Part shown: piece by piece, positions 16,111 through 25,372 of the stretch
Layout of the letters: every line of letters starts with the position of its first letter
Position numbering within the stretch: position 1 is the first letter of the stretch
Source: Palsa-504 sp963819785
GTDB taxonomy: Bacteria; Actinomycetota; Actinomycetes; Streptosporangiales; Streptosporangiaceae
Assembly (NCBI GenBank): GCA_963819785.1
Contig: CAWFXW010000026.1
Span: forward strand, 744,001-808,000
Direction of reading: 5' to 3'
DNA length: 64,000 bases
Translations under genes and position numbers: made by a program
Notes under the pieces: generated by a model
What the model was told of the DNA's origin: nothing
Seen by the model: the letters and a program-made list of their open reading frames with translations, nothing else
The model's database searches: none

Positions 16111-17331
16111 CTAGTCAGTGAAGACGCTGTGGTGGCGGCGGACGGACTGGAGCATGCCGATCGCGATCATGTCGGCGAAGATCGCCGAGCCGCCGTAGGA
16201 GACGAACGGCAGCGGCAGGCCGGTGATCGGCATGATGCCGATCGTCATGCCGATATTCACGAACGACTGGAACGTGAACCAGATCGCCACGCCGGAGGCG
16301 ATCAGCACGCCGAACAGGTCGTCGGCGCGGGCGGCGATGCGGATCGCGCGGACGATGACGACGCCGAGCAGGACGACGATGGTGATCGTGCCGACGAAGC
16401 CGAGTTCCTCGCCGGCCACGGTGAAGATGAAGTCGGTCTGCTGAGAGGGCACGTAGTTGCCCGCCACTATCGAGCCGTGGAACAGCCCGGTGCCGAACAT
16501 CCCGCCCGAGCCGACCGCGATCTTGGCCTGGGCCGCGTTGTAGCCTGCGCCGGCCAGATCGGCGGACGGGTGCAGGAACGAGGTGAACCGGGTCAGCTGA
16601 TAGGACTTCAGCAGGTGCGTGCCGCCGACTAGGGCCACAGCCCCGCCCACGATCGCGGCCAGGCCGGCGATGATGCGCAGCTTGGTCCCGGAAAGCACGA
16701 TCATGATGGCGGTCACCACGGCGAGCACCAGGGCCACGCCCAGCGCAGGCTCCTTCACGACCAGGACCAGCAGCGGCGCGGCGCAGGCCAGCGCGAGCAG
16801 CACCGAGCGCAGGCCCGGCGTGCCGCGCCACCGGGCCTGACTGAACACGGTGGCGAGGGCCAGGATGAGCGCGACCTTCGCGAACTCCGACGGCTCGACC
16901 TGGAAGCCGCCGGGCAGGTTGATCCACGCATGCGCTCCGTTGACCGCGTGGGTGGCGAACACGGCTAGCAGGCCGAGCACGGTCACGCCGTAGACGAACG
17001 GCGTCCACGAGCGCAGGCGGCGGATGTCGACGAAGCTCACCACGAGCATCAGGATCAGCCCGATGGCGGCCCACAGCGCCTGCTTGATCATGTAGGTGTG
17101 CGGGTTCGCGCCCACGGCCAGCAGCGAGGGCTGGGTGGCCGACCAGACGAGCAGGACGCCGATCGCGCTCAGCCCGCACACCACGACGACCAGCAGCCAG
17201 TCCATCTGGCGCAGGACCGAGTTCCGGGCCAGGGCCCGTGACATCAGGGACCGCGGGCGGCCCGTGAACGCACCGGGCCGCGGCACGGTGTACCCGCGGA
17301 CCCTGTAGCTCGGGCTGGACCGGCCCAGCAT
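16111..17331 (-). CDS. rodA: Peptidoglycan glycosyltransferase RodA (SEDS family)
   Basis: 406 residues. RodA polymerises lipid II in lateral-wall synthesis together with the class B PBP encoded just upstream. About ten membrane segments are visible. SEDS signatures include GGFQVEPSEFAKVALILALA, FIFTVAGEELGFVGT and the end motif GLPLPFVSYGGSA. A 40-residue basic cytosolic N-terminus precedes the first segment. Two ATGs overlap the mrdA stop (ATGATG); I prefer the second (17331), which is 5 nt after AGGGAG. Association with mreBCD and mrdA identifies it as RodA rather than FtsW. Confidence 0.92.
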   Translation of the reverse strand: MLGRSSPSYRVRGYTVPRPGAFTGRPRSLMSRALARNSVLRQMDWLLVVVVCGLSAIGVLLVWSATQPSLLAVGANPHTYMIKQALWAAIGLILMLVVSFVDIRRLRSWTPFVYGVTVLGLLAVFATHAVNGAHAWINLPGGFQVEPSEFAKVALILALATVFSQARWRGTPGLRSVLLALACAAPLLVLVVKEPALGVALVLAVVTAIMIVLSGTKLRIIAGLAAIVGGAVALVGGTHLLKSYQLTRFTSFLHPSADLAGAGYNAAQAKIAVGSGGMFGTGLFHGSIVAGNYVPSQQTDFIFTVAGEELGFVGTITIVVLLGVVIVRAIRIAARADDLFGVLIASGVAIWFTFQSFVNIGMTIGIMPITGLPLPFVSYGGSAIFADMIAIGMLQSVRRHHSVFTD

Positions 17332-19436
17332 CATGGCTCCCTGGTGTAGCCGGCCGGCGCGACGATCGTGCCGGTGGTGGTGATCTGCGGTAGCGCGGAT
17401 GGCACGTGACCGCTGGGCACCGCGGCCTTGTGCCCCTCGAGGCCGTAGATGTCGTCCCAGATCTGGCGGACCGCGGGGGCGGCCACGTCGGCGCCGTAAC
17501 CGGAGTTCGGGACCATGACCAGGACCACGTACTTCGGGTTGTTGCACGGTGCGAACGAGGCGAACACCGAGGTGGCGTTCTTGCCGAACAGCTGGGCGGT
17601 ACCGGTCTTGCCCGCCACGCAGACCTGGTTGAGCGGGAACCCGCTGAAGGCGCCCGCCGCGGTGCCCTGGGTCACCACGCCGGCCAGGGCGTTACGGATG
17701 TAGGCCAGCGTGTTGCCCGACACCGGCAGGTGGCGGATGACCGGCGGGTTGATCTTCTGGACCACCTTCCCGCTGGTCGGCGAGATGAGCGCCTCGCCGA
17801 TCCGCGGGCTGTACAGCGTGCCGCCGTTGGCCAGCGCCGCGTACGCGTTGGCCAGCTGGAGCGGGGTGACGGTCACGTAGCCCTGGCCGATGGCGGCGAT
17901 GGCGGCCTGCCCGGGCTCCCACTGCCAGCCGTTCTGGCAGTCCTGGTACTCGATCTGCTGGATGTAGGAGCCGTTCTGCTTCCCGTACTTGCACCAGTTC
18001 TGGCCGGTGTGCGCGTTGTCCTTCCACAGGTAGTACAGCCACTGCCGGGTGGGGATGGACCCGTCGGACTCGGCGGGCAGGTCGACGCCCGTGCCCTTGC
18101 CGAAGCCCCAGGCCAGTTCCATCTTCTGCATCTTCTGGGTCGGGGCGTTCGGCCCGGTGGAGTTGTTGGCCTTCGGGTCGTCGCTCAGGTACATGTCGTA
18201 GCCGAGCTGGTAGTACACGGTGTCGCAGGACTGGATGAGCGCCGTCTCGAACGTCATGTCGCCGAGGTTGGGGTTGCCGTCGTTCAGGAACTTCTGGCTG
18301 CCGATACTGAACGAGGCGGGGCAGCTGTACAGGCCGTCCAGCGAGTACCCTTCGGCCACGGCCGCGGCGGTCGAGGTGACCTTGAAGGTCGAACCCGGCG
18401 CGTACTGACCCTGCGCGGCCCAGTTGATAATCGGCTCGCCGTCCTTGGTGCCGAACAGGTCGTTGAACTCCTGCTGAGAGATGCCGCCGGTCCAGACGCT
18501 CGGGTTGTAGTCCGGGTAGCTGGCCATCGCCACCACCCGACCGGTCGTGGTCATCACGACCGCCGCGCCCTGGTTGGCGGCGTTCCCCGACGCCCGCGAG
18601 CGGTTGATCGCGCCGTTGAGGGCGTTCTGGACGTCGGCCTGGATCTGGGCGTTGATGCTGGTCACCAGGTCATCGCCGGTGACCGGCGAGGACTGGCTGA
18701 CGCCGCCGGTGACGTCACCGGCGGCGTTGACCGACACCACCTGGGTTCCGGCCGTGCCGCGGAGCAGGCTGTCGTACTGGGCCTCCAGGCCGGCCTGGCC
18801 GACGAGGTCTACGCCGGAGAAGCCGGTCACCTTCAGGTGCCGGCCGGCGATCTCCTGCGGGGTGATCGGCTGGAGGTAGCCCAGGACCTGCGCCGGGTTT
18901 GCGCCGTAGGGCTCGGGGTACTCGATGACTGGCTGCGTCTGCGCGGTGACGCCGGGGAACTGGCTCTGCTCCTCCATCACCTGCAGCGCGACCTGGTCCG
19001 AGACGTGCTGGTCGACCGGGATGGGCTGGTACGGGGAGCCGGCCCAGCAGGGCTGCGGGACGCCCTTGGTGCACAGCCGCGTCTCCTGGCTCAGCGTGGT
19101 GTACGACATGCCGAGCAGCGGGGCCAGCCGCTTCAGGACGGGCGTGGCGCCGCCCGGCTGCTGGTTCAGCGTCATCATGTCCACCGAGACGACCAGGGAC
19201 GTCTTGTTGGTGACGAGCTCGTTGCCCACGTCGTCCAGGATCTTGCCGCGGACCGCGGGCACGATCACGTTCCGGGTCTGGTTCTGCGCGGCCAGTTTGG
19301 TGAACGAGGTGCTGTTCATCACCTGCAGGTAGTACAGCCGGCCGCCGAGCGAGACCAGCATCGCGGCGGCGAGCACGTAGAGCACCACGAGACGGCGGCG
19401 CGACGACACGTTCAACGGTAACCTCCTGTCCGCCAT
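17331..19436 (-). CDS. mrdA: Penicillin-binding protein 2 (class B transpeptidase)
   Basis: 701 residues. This D,D-transpeptidase cross-links peptidoglycan with RodA in elongation. It has an N-terminal membrane anchor (VVLYVLAAAMLVSLGGRLYYL, residues 16-36), the PBP dimerisation/pedestal region with VRGKILD and the loop QVLGYLQPITPQEI, and the transpeptidase domain with S-x-x-K (GSTFK), SxN as SCD (QSCDTVYYQLG) and KTG (AGKTGTAQ). The start overlaps the end of mreD by 25 bp, and its stop overlaps the rodA start. A 40-residue insertion rich in Trp, Tyr and Cys (NWCKYGKQ to DCQNGW) before the KTG region is unusual and might carry a disulfide. Confidence 0.94.
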   Translation of the reverse strand: MADRRLPLNVSSRRRLVVLYVLAAAMLVSLGGRLYYLQVMNSTSFTKLAAQNQTRNVIVPAVRGKILDDVGNELVTNKTSLVVSVDMMTLNQQPGGATPVLKRLAPLLGMSYTTLSQETRLCTKGVPQPCWAGSPYQPIPVDQHVSDQVALQVMEEQSQFPGVTAQTQPVIEYPEPYGANPAQVLGYLQPITPQEIAGRHLKVTGFSGVDLVGQAGLEAQYDSLLRGTAGTQVVSVNAAGDVTGGVSQSSPVTGDDLVTSINAQIQADVQNALNGAINRSRASGNAANQGAAVVMTTTGRVVAMASYPDYNPSVWTGGISQQEFNDLFGTKDGEPIINWAAQGQYAPGSTFKVTSTAAAVAEGYSLDGLYSCPASFSIGSQKFLNDGNPNLGDMTFETALIQSCDTVYYQLGYDMYLSDDPKANNSTGPNAPTQKMQKMELAWGFGKGTGVDLPAESDGSIPTRQWLYYLWKDNAHTGQNWCKYGKQNGSYIQQIEYQDCQNGWQWEPGQAAIAAIGQGYVTVTPLQLANAYAALANGGTLYSPRIGEALISPTSGKVVQKINPPVIRHLPVSGNTLAYIRNALAGVVTQGTAAGAFSGFPLNQVCVAGKTGTAQLFGKNATSVFASFAPCNNPKYVVLVMVPNSGYGADVAAPAVRQIWDDIYGLEGHKAAVPSGHVPSALPQITTTGTIVAPAGYTREP

Positions 19437-20911
19437 CTCTTCTTCGCTCTCGGGCGCGGCATGTGCAAGCGGGCGGGACCCGCCCCCAGCCGGGCCGCCC
19501 GGCGGCCGGTCAGGCCGCGGGAAGACGATCGCCGCAGCCAGCCACGGCCCGGGGAGCCGCCGCGTAGTGCTGAGCCGCCGCTGCCGCGCAGTGCTGAACC
19601 GCCGCCGAGCGGTTGACGAAAGGCGGTCTGGGAGCGCAGGCGTGGCTGACGCCTTCCGGTCCCGCGCAGGGCGCCGGTCAGGCGGGCGAGCATACCCGGC
19701 CGGGAGGGGCGGTGCGGGTAGCCGGCGGCCGAACCGCCGGTCGCCGAGCGGAACAGGCTGCCCGTCCGGCGTGGGGCCAAGGAGCGGCCGAGCGCCGATG
19801 AGCGGCCGAGCGCCGGCGAGCGGCCGAGCGCCGGCGAGCGGCCGAGGAAGGGTGAGCGGCCCAGGAACGAGGACCTGCCGATCGAGGCGGACTTACGGGC
19901 GGGGGCTGACGTCCGCAGCGCCGAGGGCGACTGGCTGAACACGGAGCCGCCGAGCAGCGACCGGCCGATCTGCGAGCGGCCGAAACGCGCGGTGTTCAGG
20001 CCGGATCGGGCCTGATTTGAGTTCAGGGCCATGGCACCGCCAAGCGCCCCGCCGCGGCGGGCCCCGAATTTGACCTTGGCCGCGCCACCGCCGAGCGCGC
20101 CTGCCATCGTGCCGCTGGCGAGCCCCTGGCCCCGGCGCGAGTTTCCGGCGGCCAAGGCGGTGCCGAGCGCGCTCCCGCCGAGCGAGCCGCTCTGGCTGAG
20201 CTTCAGGCGGGGTTCGCGTTTGGCCGGGACCGGGCTGCGCAGGCCGGCCCCCAGGCCCTCACCCCGGCCGCGTTCGGCGAGTCGCAGCCGCGGCGTGCTG
20301 CCTCCGTTGACCTGCCTGATGGCCCCCTGGGCGGCATCCGCCGAGCTCCGCATGACGGGCATCGACCAGGCGGCCCGGCTGCGTTCGCCGCGCGGCGCTC
20401 CGGCCAGGCGCAGCGCCGCGGCCGCCGCGTACAGCACGAACGGGCACAACAACACGTCGTAGACGACGGCCACGGGCAGGACGTACCTGATCGCGGACCA
20501 GGTCACCCGCGGATCGCTGAGCATGGCACCAAGCAGGGAGGACAACGCCTCCCCGAGGACGGCGCCGACCGCGGTGATCACGATCTCGAATACCGCCGTG
20601 CGCCCCTGTTCCGGTACCCCTTCGCTGTTCGGGACGTCGGCGGCCAGGCCGCACGCGTAGCCGATCAGGCAGAACACCAGGGCGTCCTGGCCGACGAAGT
20701 GGCTACCCGGCGGGGCGACATCCAGCGCCAGGCCGGCCCAGAACCCGATCAGCACGCCGGTCATCGGGCCGCCGGCCAGGGCCAGGGCGGCCACGGCGAG
20801 CAGCACCAAGTCGGGGCCGGACCCGCCGGGGAAGGCGATCCGGTTAACGATGGTGAGCTGGACGACGACCGCGAGGCTGACGACCACGAAGGAGATGAGC
20901 CTGCGTACCAT
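19412..20911 (-). CDS. mreD: Rod shape-determining protein MreD with a long repetitive C-terminal extension
   Basis: 499 residues from the ATG at 20911, which overlaps an out-of-frame TGA (TGATG) that would end mreC. Residues 1-165 are a typical MreD: five or so membrane segments (ISFVVVSLAVVVQLTIVN, DLVLLAVAALALAGG, VVYDVLLCPFVLYAAAAAL). The following ~330 residues are cytosolic or disordered, very basic, Ser/Gly/Leu/Arg-rich, with repeats of the type S-x-x-L-G-R-S-P-A-L-G-R-S at roughly 350-400. Most MreD proteins are 160-225 residues, so the tail is exceptional. As sequenced, the frame is continuous with mreC (see that entry). It ends inside the mrdA start. Confidence 0.85.
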   Translation of the reverse strand: MVRRLISFVVVSLAVVVQLTIVNRIAFPGGSGPDLVLLAVAALALAGGPMTGVLIGFWAGLALDVAPPGSHFVGQDALVFCLIGYACGLAADVPNSEGVPEQGRTAVFEIVITAVGAVLGEALSSLLGAMLSDPRVTWSAIRYVLPVAVVYDVLLCPFVLYAAAAALRLAGAPRGERSRAAWSMPVMRSSADAAQGAIRQVNGGSTPRLRLAERGRGEGLGAGLRSPVPAKREPRLKLSQSGSLGGSALGTALAAGNSRRGQGLASGTMAGALGGGAAKVKFGARRGGALGGAMALNSNQARSGLNTARFGRSQIGRSLLGGSVFSQSPSALRTSAPARKSASIGRSSFLGRSPFLGRSPALGRSPALGRSSALGRSLAPRRTGSLFRSATGGSAAGYPHRPSRPGMLARLTGALRGTGRRQPRLRSQTAFRQPLGGGSALRGSGGSALRGGSPGRGWLRRSSSRGLTGRRAARLGAGPARLHMPRPRAKKRWRTGGYR

Positions 20912-21940
20912 CAGCCGCCGCCACCGGTCGCCGACGGGGTGGCCGAGGGTGACGCGCCCCGGGCCGACGCCGTGGCCGAGGGTGACGACGCTCGGCCCTC
21001 CCCCGGCCGACGACGGCACGGTGCCCGGGGCGAGGGAGGCCGAGAAGGACGGGCTGGGGGTGACGGTGATCGTGACCGTGGGCGCGGGACGCGGCAGGAT
21101 CGAGGTCCTCGGGTTGTGCTTGGGCACCTGAACCACGATGCCGACCACGCCGAGCGAGGTGAAGTCGACGAACGGGCGGACCAGCGCCGTCTGGGTGAGC
21201 GCTCCGGGGCTGGTGTGCACCGAGACGACCGTGCCCACCGGCACGCCGGGTACCTCCGGCTGATCACCTACGGAGGCGTACGTGTCGACCTGCTGCCCGG
21301 GTTGCAGGACCGCGTTCGCGTCGAACAGGGTGAGGCGCATCATGGCCGACCCGGACATGGACTTGCCGGTCCCGGTGATGGCGCCGATCTCGCCGCTGCC
21401 CTCCAGCTGCACGCCGATCAGCGACGACGCGTCGTCGGCCAGCAGGACGGTCGAGGTGTCCTGGCCGACCTGGGTGACGGTGCCCACGAAACCGGAACCG
21501 TTGAGCACCGTCTCGTTCGGCCTGATCCCGTCGTTGCGACCGACGTCCAGCGTGACCGTATCGGAGAAGTCCCCACCGGCCGCGATCACGTTCGCGGCCA
21601 TGATCCGGTAGCCACCCGCATCCATCTGCAGCAACTGGGACAGCTGCTGGCGGGCGGTCTTGCTCAACTGGGCCGAGCTGAGCTGGGCGCGCAGTGCGGC
21701 GTTTTCCCGCTGCAGGTTCGCGATCGTGCCCTGCGCCGAGGGACCGCCGGTGATCGAGTCGAAGAGGCTGGCAACCGGGTCGGTCACGTCGTGCGTGACC
21801 CGCTCGATGGGTCCGAAGATGTCCGCGCCGACGTTGCGGGCCGGAGATGCGCCGCCATCGCGGAAATCCAGCGTGATCAGGGCGATCGCGACGATCAGGA
21901 GCACGCCGAGAACCAGGCGTGTACGCCGGCTGTCGTGCAC
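20911..21940 (-). CDS. mreC: Rod shape-determining protein MreC, apparently fused to MreD by a one-base shift
   Basis: MreC is a periplasmic scaffold of the elongasome. A single N-terminal membrane segment (RLVLGVLLIVAIALITL), a coiled coil (NLQRENAALRAQLSS) and the beta domain (VIAAGGDFSDTVTLDVGRNDGI, then PVGTVVSVH) are seen up to about residue 290, followed by a Pro/Thr/Ser linker. In the sequence as given there is no stop between mreC and mreD, which yields an 842-residue frame. Removing one C from the CCCTCCCCC run at 20996-21004 gives a Ser/Ala/Thr tail ending in a Gly run and a TGA overlapping the mreD ATG. That is the normal coupled layout, so I treat the genes as separate. Confidence 0.85.
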
Positions 21941-22013
21941 TGCGGCTCCTCGTCAGTGTTCCCCGGGACTGGCCCGCTCGGCCGATGCGGCGGGGTCTCG
22001 GGCCGCGGCAGGA

Positions 22014-23044
22014 TCAGCGCCTGTGGTCGGGCACCAGAACCTGACGCAACGTCTCGAAGTCCTCGACACACTTGCCCGTGCCGAGCACCACGGAGTCCAG
22101 CGGGTTGTCCGCGACCTGCACGGGCATCCCGGTTTCCTCCCGGATTCGTGACTCTAGTCCGCGCAGGAGAGCGCCGCCGCCGGTCAGGGCGATGCCCCGG
22201 TCCATGACGTCGCCAGCCAGCTCGGGCGGGCACTTATCCAGTGTGCTCTTGACCGCGTTGATGATCAGGTTAAGCGGTTCCTCGATCGCGCGCCGGACCT
22301 CCGCCGCAGAGATCACCACGGTCTTGGGCAGGCCGCTGACCAGGTCCCGGCCCCGGATCTCGGCGTGCGGCTCGTCCTCGGATGGGAACGCCGAGCCCAG
22401 GGCCATCTTGATTTCCTCGGCGGTCCGCTCGCCGAGCATGAGGGAGTACTCCTTCTTGCCGAAGGTGATGATGGCCTGATCCAGTTCGTCGCCGCCGATC
22501 CGGATCGACTGGGAGGTTACGATGCCGCCCAGCGAGATCACCGCGACCTCGGTGGTGCCGCCGCCGATGTCGACCACCATGTTGCCGGTCGGCTCGTTGA
22601 TCGGCAGGCCCGCGCCGATCGCCGCGGCCATCGGCTCCTCGATGATGTAGACCCGCCGGGCGCCGGCCGGTGGCCGGCCTCCTTGACCGCGCTCTGCTCC
22701 ACCCCGGTGATGCCGCTCGGCACGGCCACGACCAGCCTCGGCTTGGCCAGGTGCGTACGCCGGTGGACCTTCTGGATGAAGTACCGCAGCATCCGCTCGG
22801 TCACGTCGAAGTCGGCGATGACCCCGTCCTTGAGGGGACGCACGGCCACGATGTTGCCCGGGGTCCGGCCGATCATCCGTTTAGCGTCAGCGCCGACGGC
22901 GACGATCTGGCCGTTGTTGGTGTTGAGCGCGACGACCGACGGTTCGTTCAGCACGATGCCGCGTCCGCGCACGTAGACCAGCGTGTTGGCAGTGCCGAGG
23001 TCGACCGCCATATCGCGGCCGAGGAACGTCAGCGCGTTGCTCAT
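22014..23044 (-). CDS. mreB: Rod shape-determining protein MreB, frame broken by a one-base deletion
   Basis: MreB is the bacterial actin that directs lateral wall synthesis. The first 125 residues read from the ATG at 23044 (FLGRDMAVDLGTANTLVYV, then RMLRYFIQKVH), and the rest reads in another frame from about 22664 down to the stop at 22014 (EEPMAAAIGAGLPINEPTGNMVVDIGGGTTEVAV, adenosine motif TGGGALLRGL). The two halves join at CCGGCCGG (22663-22670), where one missing G restores R-A-G-A-R-R-V-Y-I-I-E-E-P. The repaired length is about 343 residues, exactly that of MreB. Head of the mreB-mreC-mreD-mrdA-rodA run. Probably a sequence error, since the rest is perfectly conserved. Confidence 0.9.
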
Positions 23045-23238
23045 CGGGAACGGGAACCTTCCGATCCGGGCTGGACATCTGAAACTGTGAGCGTGGTCTC
23101 GCGGTCCACGCCGTGGAGCGGCCTAGGGGTTCTACTTGGACAACGGTGACGCTGGCTCACCGGGTTCCGGGAAGACGATCTTCCCGGTCGCGGGCGAGCC
23201 CCGCGGCCAGATGCTGATGATTCGCCACTGTTCTCAGC

Positions 23239-24837
23239 TTACCCACGATCGGGCGTGCCACCCGCCCGCCGGACCGGCGGCGTGCCGGAATCCGTGGTCC
23301 GCACGGGCCCGCGCGGCCCCGGCGCCACGGCTATGACCAGCGCGACCGCGGCGGTGACGCCCGCCGCCAGGACCGCCCAGCGGGCCGACGTGGCGACCAG
23401 TGCCGTGCGCACCGCGGCCGCGGTCTGCGCGTGCTGGAGCGCCTGAAACTGCACGGCGCCCGCCGCGAGGTACCCGGCGACCACCCCGGTCAGCAGGAGG
23501 ACGATCCCGAGCATCGCGGCCCCGGTCCCGGTGCCGCGCATCGCGGCGGCCACGGCGGCGCCCAGGCCGCCGGCCAGTGGCACGCACAGCAGCGCGAGCA
23601 CGCCCGCGTGGGTGACAGCGGGTACGCCCTGCGACGCGGCGGCGAAGGCCGCGGCGGCCACGAACAGCCCGGCCGCGGATGCGGTCCTGGCTTGGGCGGG
23701 CCGGCGGGTTAGCACGAGTACCGCGCCGCCCGCGGCCGCAGTCAGTGCGGCGCCGCCGGCCTCCCACCCGTGCTGGCCAGGAGGATTGAGCGCGGCCACC
23801 GTCCCGGCGGCCGGAGCGACGGTGAACCCGGTCACGGCGCAGATCGCGGCGAACCGGCCCGCCGTGCTGGCGCGGACCGATATCACCGTCAGGCCGACCA
23901 GCGCGATCGCGCTGGCGATCGCGGCCGCGACAACGGCATGGCCGCCGCGGTAGGTGACGGCGACCGTGACCGCGCAGATGCCCGCCACCGGAGCGGCGAG
24001 CAGGCCCAGAAGGGCCCGCTCGGTGGCGGGGAAGGCGCCGCGCACCGCGGTCCTGGCGGTTCCCTCGGCCAGGACCGCGTACAGCGCGGCCAGGACGAGC
24101 GCCGCGCCGGTGAGCCACGGGTAGGGCTGCAGGGCCGCCCGCCAGCCGCCAACGGCGACCCGGTGCCGCATCAGCACGGGCGCCGCGGCCAGCGCCCACA
24201 CCACGGCACACGTCCACCAGCCGGCCAGGGACCGTGCCACCTGGCGCCGTTCCGCGACGATCGCGGTCACGGCGGCCATCGAGATCCCGGCGCCCAGCCC
24301 GTGCAGCAGGCGGTCCACGCCGATCAGCAGGACCGTGCGTGCGCCCTCGCCGAGCACATCGGCGGCGCCGATGGCCAGCAGCCCGCCCAGCAGGACCGGC
24401 CCGACCCGGAACCGCCGGGTGGCCAGCGCCGCGAACGGCGCCGCGACGGCCATGGCGGGCAGCGCCAGACTGGCCGCCCGCAGCAGGCTGAACAGGTCGT
24501 TCGGTCGCCCGGCGGCGAATTGTGACGGGGGCGACCAGGCGATGGCGTCCGGGATCTGCGCGATGGCCAACGGGACCACCGCGGCGACCAGAGCCGCCGC
24601 GCACAGGCCTGCCGCGCTGACTCGCGGGGCGGTTGGGCGGAGTGCGCGCAGGGCCTTGCGTGGCTCGGAGATGGCGGGGATCTGGCACGGCGCGGGTACT
24701 GACGCCGGCGAAATGGGCCGGGCCGGGGCACTGGCGCCGCGGCGGAACCGTCCGCTCTTGGCCGCAGCATGGGCACCGCGCGGGCGGGGCGCGCGTCCTT
24801 CCGGCCCCGTCGGCGGTTTGCCCAGGTCCGCGGCCAC
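23239..24837 (-). CDS. MFS-like polytopic membrane protein
   Basis: 532 residues. After an Arg/Pro/Ala-rich cytosolic N-terminus of about 70 residues, the rest is almost continuous membrane: roughly 12-14 hydrophobic segments such as VSAAGLCAAALVAAVVPLAIA, LLGGLLAIGAADVLGEGAR and AMLGIVLLLTGVVAGYLAAG. A short motif resembling the MFS loop A appears as FAALATRRFRVGPVLLGG (G-R/R-R), and RLLHGLGAGISMAAVTAIVAERR resembles MFS motif C/B of drug-efflux members. The substrate is unknown. It lies in the position where ndk is often found downstream of folC-DUF4233. The longer overlapping frame (23234-24919) is a shadow. Confidence 0.7.
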   Translation of the reverse strand: MAADLGKPPTGPEGRAPRPRGAHAAAKSGRFRRGASAPARPISPASVPAPCQIPAISEPRKALRALRPTAPRVSAAGLCAAALVAAVVPLAIAQIPDAIAWSPPSQFAAGRPNDLFSLLRAASLALPAMAVAAPFAALATRRFRVGPVLLGGLLAIGAADVLGEGARTVLLIGVDRLLHGLGAGISMAAVTAIVAERRQVARSLAGWWTCAVVWALAAAPVLMRHRVAVGGWRAALQPYPWLTGAALVLAALYAVLAEGTARTAVRGAFPATERALLGLLAAPVAGICAVTVAVTYRGGHAVVAAAIASAIALVGLTVISVRASTAGRFAAICAVTGFTVAPAAGTVAALNPPGQHGWEAGGAALTAAAGGAVLVLTRRPAQARTASAAGLFVAAAAFAAASQGVPAVTHAGVLALLCVPLAGGLGAAVAAAMRGTGTGAAMLGIVLLLTGVVAGYLAAGAVQFQALQHAQTAAAVRTALVATSARWAVLAAGVTAAVALVIAVAPGPRGPVRTTDSGTPPVRRAGGTPDRG

Positions 24838-24952
24838 GTCCAGGTCTCCAATGGTTACTTATAGCATTCTTAATGTTACTTAATGCTATCGGGAGCGTAG
24901 CGCCTCGGGCCATGATCATGTGCGCGAAGGGGTCAGAATGGTGGTCATCACG

Positions 24953-25372
24953 TCACGACTGCTGATGCGCAAGCGACGCAAGGAGATATAAGAGACGCTG
25001 GGCGCGTTTATGTCGCGAGCCCGAGGGGCGGTCGGGGACGGCCGGGGGCGGGGTTTGCAGGCGGCGGGCGAGCCAGATGCCGGTGACCCAGAGGGCGGCG
25101 AAGATGACGCCGAGCACATACATGGCCGGGACGACCACGCCCGCGGCGATGACCAGGGCCTGCAGGATCGTGCCGGCCCAGAGCGCCCAGCCCATGCCCG
25201 GGCGGCCGACCAGGCCGCCGAGGACCAGGGCGCATACGGCCAGGCCACCGCCGACGCCGCCCGCGACGCCGTGACGCAGGTGCTCCATGACGATGGCGAC
25301 CGGGATGGCGAGCCCGATGACGACGGCTTCCATGATCAGGACGGTGCCGCACAACTGCCGCAGCTGCTTCAT
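24953..25372 (-). CDS. DUF4233 domain-containing membrane protein
   Basis: 139 residues with four hydrophobic segments (CGTVLIMEAVVIGLAIPVAIVM, GGVGGGLAVCALVLGGLVG, WALWAGTILQALVIAAGVVV, AMYVLGVIFAALWVTGIWLA) and a basic C-terminus. DUF4233 proteins are restricted to actinobacteria and occur immediately after folC. Their function is unknown. The ATG overlaps the folC stop by 4 bp, so it is translationally coupled to folC. Confidence 0.85.
   Translation of the reverse strand: MKQLRQLCGTVLIMEAVVIGLAIPVAIVMEHLRHGVAGGVGGGLAVCALVLGGLVGRPGMGWALWAGTILQALVIAAGVVVPAMYVLGVIFAALWVTGIWLARRLQTPPPAVPDRPSGSRHKRAQRLLYLLASLAHQQS

Noticed and set aside
17406..19421. 671-residue plus-strand open frame over mrdA
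   Set aside because: Antisense shadow of a fully conserved PBP2 gene with all catalytic motifs on the minus strand.
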